Part shown: positions 5,281 through 7,603 of the stretch, in pieces | Numbering within the stretch: position 1 is the stretch's first letter | Layout: the number at the start of each line of letters is the position of its first letter | Assembly: GCA_946481065.1 (NCBI GenBank) | Contig: CAMLMA010000085.1 | Coordinates: forward strand, 1-7,603 | From: an uncultured Nitrosomonadales bacterium | Lineage (GTDB): Bacteria > Pseudomonadota > Gammaproteobacteria > Burkholderiales > Methylophilaceae | Length of the DNA stretch: 7,603 bases | Direction: 5' to 3' | Made by a program: the position numbers and the translations under genes | The notes under the pieces: generated by a model | Told to the model about the DNA's origin: nothing | Databases searched by the model: none | The model's input: only the letters and a program-made list of their open reading frames with translations

Positions 5281-7488
5281 TCAGAAGTTATAGATCAGCG
5301 TGACGCGTGCCGCTGTCGGCGATCCCGGCGTGATGTTGTTATTGTTGTTGGCGTAGAGGATGTATTCCTTGTTGGTGATGTTCTCGAGATTGAGCTGCAG
5401 GCGCGTCTTCTCGTCGAGCCTGGCGTAGACCGCGGCATCGAAACGCGTATAGCCAGGCAGCACGACGTTGCTGCTGACGGTGGCGGTGGCAGCGTCCATG
5501 TCCGAGCGGCTGATCACGCCCAGCGCTGCCCCCCAGGTAGCGTTGAAGTCATAGCGATTCCACAGCGAAAAGGTCTGCTTGGGCACGTTCGCCACGCGTG
5601 TACCGGCAAGGATCACGTTCGCCGGGTTGGCGTTTCCCTGGGTTTCGGTGAATTCGGCGTCCTGATAGGCATAACCGCCGGCGACGCTCCATTTATCCGT
5701 CACCCGGCCAGACAGGCCAAGCTCGAAGCCCTTGGTCTCCTGGCCGTCGGCGAGGATGCTGGTCGTCGGGTCGGCAGGATTGACGATGGAGATCTTGTTA
5801 CGTTCCAGCTTATAGAACGCGGCCGTGACGGAGAACGCTTGATTGACGTCCCATTTCACGCCGATCTCCTTGTTGATGAACTTCTCCGGATCGAGGTTAT
5901 CGTTGTTGGCGCTGAGGCTGCTCAGCTGGTCACCGCCACGGGGCACATATGACTGACTGTAGCTGGTATAGACCGCGACGTTCTCGATCGGCTTGTAGAT
6001 CAGGCCCGCGCGCGGCGAAAACAAATTGTCATTGGATTCGAGGTAACGATCGCTGGCGGCGGTCGCCGGACGCTTGTCGTGCAGATCCAGCTTGAAGCTG
6101 TCGTAGCGCAAGCCGACGATGGCCTGCCACTGTGGGTTGAAGGTGATCTGGTCCTGCAGGTAGACCGCGGCGATATCCGCCGTGCTGGTGTTGAACGATG
6201 TCGTCGGCGTCTGCTGGAATAGCACCGGGCCGCGGAACGTCGGATCAGTCAGCGAGACCGTATTGCCAGCCGGGAACACGCCATCGAGACGCATGTTGGT
6301 CGTGTGCTGGCGGCCGATCTCGACACCTGCCAGAAGGTCATGCGTCAGCGCGCCGGTCTTCCAGCGATACAGCACGTCCGTCTGGTTGAAGAAATTCTGA
6401 CGCTCGGTATCGTTGCGATACGCGCCCACTGCGACGTTACCGTTCGGCTGCACGCCGCCCGAGGCATAGACGTTCTGGTAGAACTTGTCGTAATCGGCAT
6501 AGCGCGTGCGGTTGCGCAGCGTGACGCCGTTGTCGAACGCATGCTCGATCAACGCGCTGTAGCTTTGCACTTCGGTACCGGTCGGGCTCTTGCGCGCATT
6601 GCCGAAGAAGGTCGATTCGTTGGTATGCGCCGGCCGGCCGTTGAGTACGGCGGCACTGCTATTGGAGGGAATGCCGCGGTCGGCGACACGGTCATCGTTG
6701 AAATACTCGGCGCTCAACACGATCTTGGTCTGCTCGCTCGGCATCAGGGTCAAGGTCGGATTGATGCCCTGACGCTGCAGGTCGACGCCGTCACGGTAGC
6801 TGTTGCTGTCTTCCACCATCGCGTTGATGCGGAAGGCGGCCACCTCGTTGATCGCCTGGTTGATGTCGACGGTCGCGCGCTTCTGGTCGAACGAACCGTA
6901 CTGCAGGCTCAGTTCACGGATCGGCTGCCAACCCGCTTCCTTGGTCACCCGATTGATGACGCCGCCGGCGCCACCACGACCGAAGATCATGCCGTTGGGG
7001 CCCTTAAGGACCTCCACCCGCTCGATGTTGTAGAGGTCACGGTAATACTGGGTATCGTCACGCACACCATCGACGAAGAAATCGCCTGTGGTGCTCTGGC
7101 CGCGAAAGAGGAAAGTTTCGCGATTGCCTTCGCCCTGCGATTGCGCCACACCCGGTACATAACGCACGACATCGCCGAGGTTCTGCACAGCCTGGTCTTT
7201 CATGAGTTCCTGCGTCGCGACCGAAATCGATTGCGGTACGTCGATCAGCGCCTTTTCCGTCTTGGTGGCCGTCGTGCTCTTCTTCGCCTGGTAACCATCG
7301 ACCACGACATCCTTCACCGATGTCGCCGAGACTCCGACCTCCGGTAGCGTCTCCGCACCGGCATCCGCCGCGACAGCGCCAGCAGAGAACACCAGGCCAC
7401 CTAGCATGGCGCCGTACTGCAGGTATTTGACTGGCCGAATAGCCGAAACAGCAGCCGCGATCGGCCGCAGGCGATGAATGTGAAGCAT
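5281..7488 (-). CDS. TonB-dependent siderophore receptor, catecholate-type (TBDT2)
   Basis: Second outer-membrane siderophore receptor, 735 residues, paralogous to TBDT1. The signal peptide is unusually long: a basic 24-residue N-region, then a hydrophobic core from about 26, with cleavage probably after AVA at 40. Starting at Met28 instead would leave no basic segment, and GAGGGG lies five bases before the ATG at 7488, so I keep this start. A TonB box, ETLPEVGVSA, is at 46-55. The plug domain spans about 82-183 (DVPQSISVATQE, FFVDGVRDDTQYYRD, RVEVLKGPNGMIFGRGGAGG), followed by a 22-strand barrel ending LIYNF with the terminal Phe needed for Bam insertion. Near the end, NITNKEYILYANNNNNITPG resembles the C-terminal block common in catecholate receptors. 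There is no STN domain and I see no cysteine. Its promoter is not within the window. The ligand is unknown; Fiu-, PirA- or CirA-like substrates are possible. Confidence 0.94.
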   Translation of the reverse strand: MLHIHRLRPIAAAVSAIRPVKYLQYGAMLGGLVFSAGAVAADAGAETLPEVGVSATSVKDVVVDGYQAKKSTTATKTEKALIDVPQSISVATQELMKDQAVQNLGDVVRYVPGVAQSQGEGNRETFLFRGQSTTGDFFVDGVRDDTQYYRDLYNIERVEVLKGPNGMIFGRGGAGGVINRVTKEAGWQPIRELSLQYGSFDQKRATVDINQAINEVAAFRINAMVEDSNSYRDGVDLQRQGINPTLTLMPSEQTKIVLSAEYFNDDRVADRGIPSNSSAAVLNGRPAHTNESTFFGNARKSPTGTEVQSYSALIEHAFDNGVTLRNRTRYADYDKFYQNVYASGGVQPNGNVAVGAYRNDTERQNFFNQTDVLYRWKTGALTHDLLAGVEIGRQHTTNMRLDGVFPAGNTVSLTDPTFRGPVLFQQTPTTSFNTSTADIAAVYLQDQITFNPQWQAIVGLRYDSFKLDLHDKRPATAASDRYLESNDNLFSPRAGLIYKPIENVAVYTSYSQSYVPRGGDQLSSLSANNDNLDPEKFINKEIGVKWDVNQAFSVTAAFYKLERNKISIVNPADPTTSILADGQETKGFELGLSGRVTDKWSVAGGYAYQDAEFTETQGNANPANVILAGTRVANVPKQTFSLWNRYDFNATWGAALGVISRSDMDAATATVSSNVVLPGYTRFDAAVYARLDEKTRLQLNLENITNKEYILYANNNNNITPGSPTAARVTLIYNF

Positions 7489-7603
7489 CTTTTCCCCTCA
7501 ATGATCCGAAAACAGACGACGAGCGCACATCCAGGGCAATCGTTCCGGTATTCGCAGGGGCGGCTGGCTATCCTGTCACAAGCGGAATGGCTGGCTGATG
7601 TTT
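7489..7603 (-). promoter_or_regulatory. Leader region of TBDT2; promoter not in the window
   Basis: These 115 bases precede TBDT2. The ribosome site GAGGGG (7494-7499) is clear. I find no convincing -35/-10 pair and no Fur box. If the arrangement matches TBDT1, the promoter and operator lie just beyond the right edge and this segment is transcribed leader. Confidence 0.5.
7562..7596 (-). repeat. Leader element shared with TBDT1
   Basis: On the minus strand AGCCAGCCA (7588-7596) is followed after 13 bases by AGGATAGCCAGCC (7562-7574). The 13-mer is identical to that at 5116-5128 in the TBDT1 leader, where the two parts are 7 bases apart. Both loci keep the same order and orientation relative to a paralogous receptor gene. 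It may be a conserved regulatory element or a remnant of gene duplication. Confidence 0.55.

Noticed and set aside
5335..5356. GTT-rich trinucleotide tract near the end of TBDT2
   Set aside because: It encodes the Asn run in a C-terminal block common in catecholate receptors; it is short, interrupted by ATT, and explained by protein conservation rather than a microsatellite.
6304..7347. A 347-codon + strand open frame inside TBDT2
   Set aside because: Same in-register antisense effect of codon bias; no recognisable motifs and the opposite strand is clearly coding.
1..7603. Mobile elements, CRISPR arrays, tRNA or rRNA genes, attachment sites
   Set aside because: No transposase, terminal inverted repeats, regularly spaced repeats or RNA gene signatures were seen; gene spacing is tight and base use looks uniform.

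Overview
The window looks like the chromosome of a Gram-negative proteobacterium, most likely a betaproteobacterium. The evidence is outer-membrane TonB-dependent receptors with signal peptides and C-terminal aromatic residues, a Fur-type operator, GC content that by eye is in the upper 50s percent, and a Uup-type ABC-F protein. I cannot name the genus from the sequence; a methylotroph of the Methylophilaceae type is only a guess.

Layout. At the left edge, on the + strand, is the C-terminal two thirds of the ABC-F ATPase Uup (1-1244), followed by a short hairpin terminator (1259-1280). Everything to the right is on the - strand and converges on uup. In order of transcription it comprises a TonB-dependent catecholate-type siderophore receptor (TBDT2, 7488-5281) with a strong terminator (5254-5226); a second receptor (TBDT1, 5067-2878) with its own sigma70-like promoter overlapped by a Fur box (about 5175-5204) and a strong terminator (2842-2816); a PiuC/YbiX-type Fe(II)/2-oxoglutarate dioxygenase (2787-2113); and a small three-helix PepSY-family membrane protein (2092-1295). 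There is no gene-free stretch longer than about 215 bases. The largest gap, 5068-5280, is filled by the TBDT2 terminator and the TBDT1 promoter, operator and leader.

How it works together. The four minus-strand genes form an iron-acquisition module. Two paralogous receptors would bring ferric siderophores across the outer membrane using TonB energy, and PiuC and the PepSY protein are the accessory genes commonly found beside Fiu/PiuA-type receptors. Iron control is directly visible only for TBDT1. The promoter of TBDT2 lies beyond the right edge.

The families are well known, and I see no wholly new system. The parts worth a second look are regulatory. Both receptor leaders share a 13-bp element (AGGATAGCCAGCC on the coding strand) plus a second AGCCAGCCA copy upstream. 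The TBDT1 leader can fold so that its ribosome-binding site is paired. A strong terminator also sits so close to piuC that there is no obvious room for a separate promoter.
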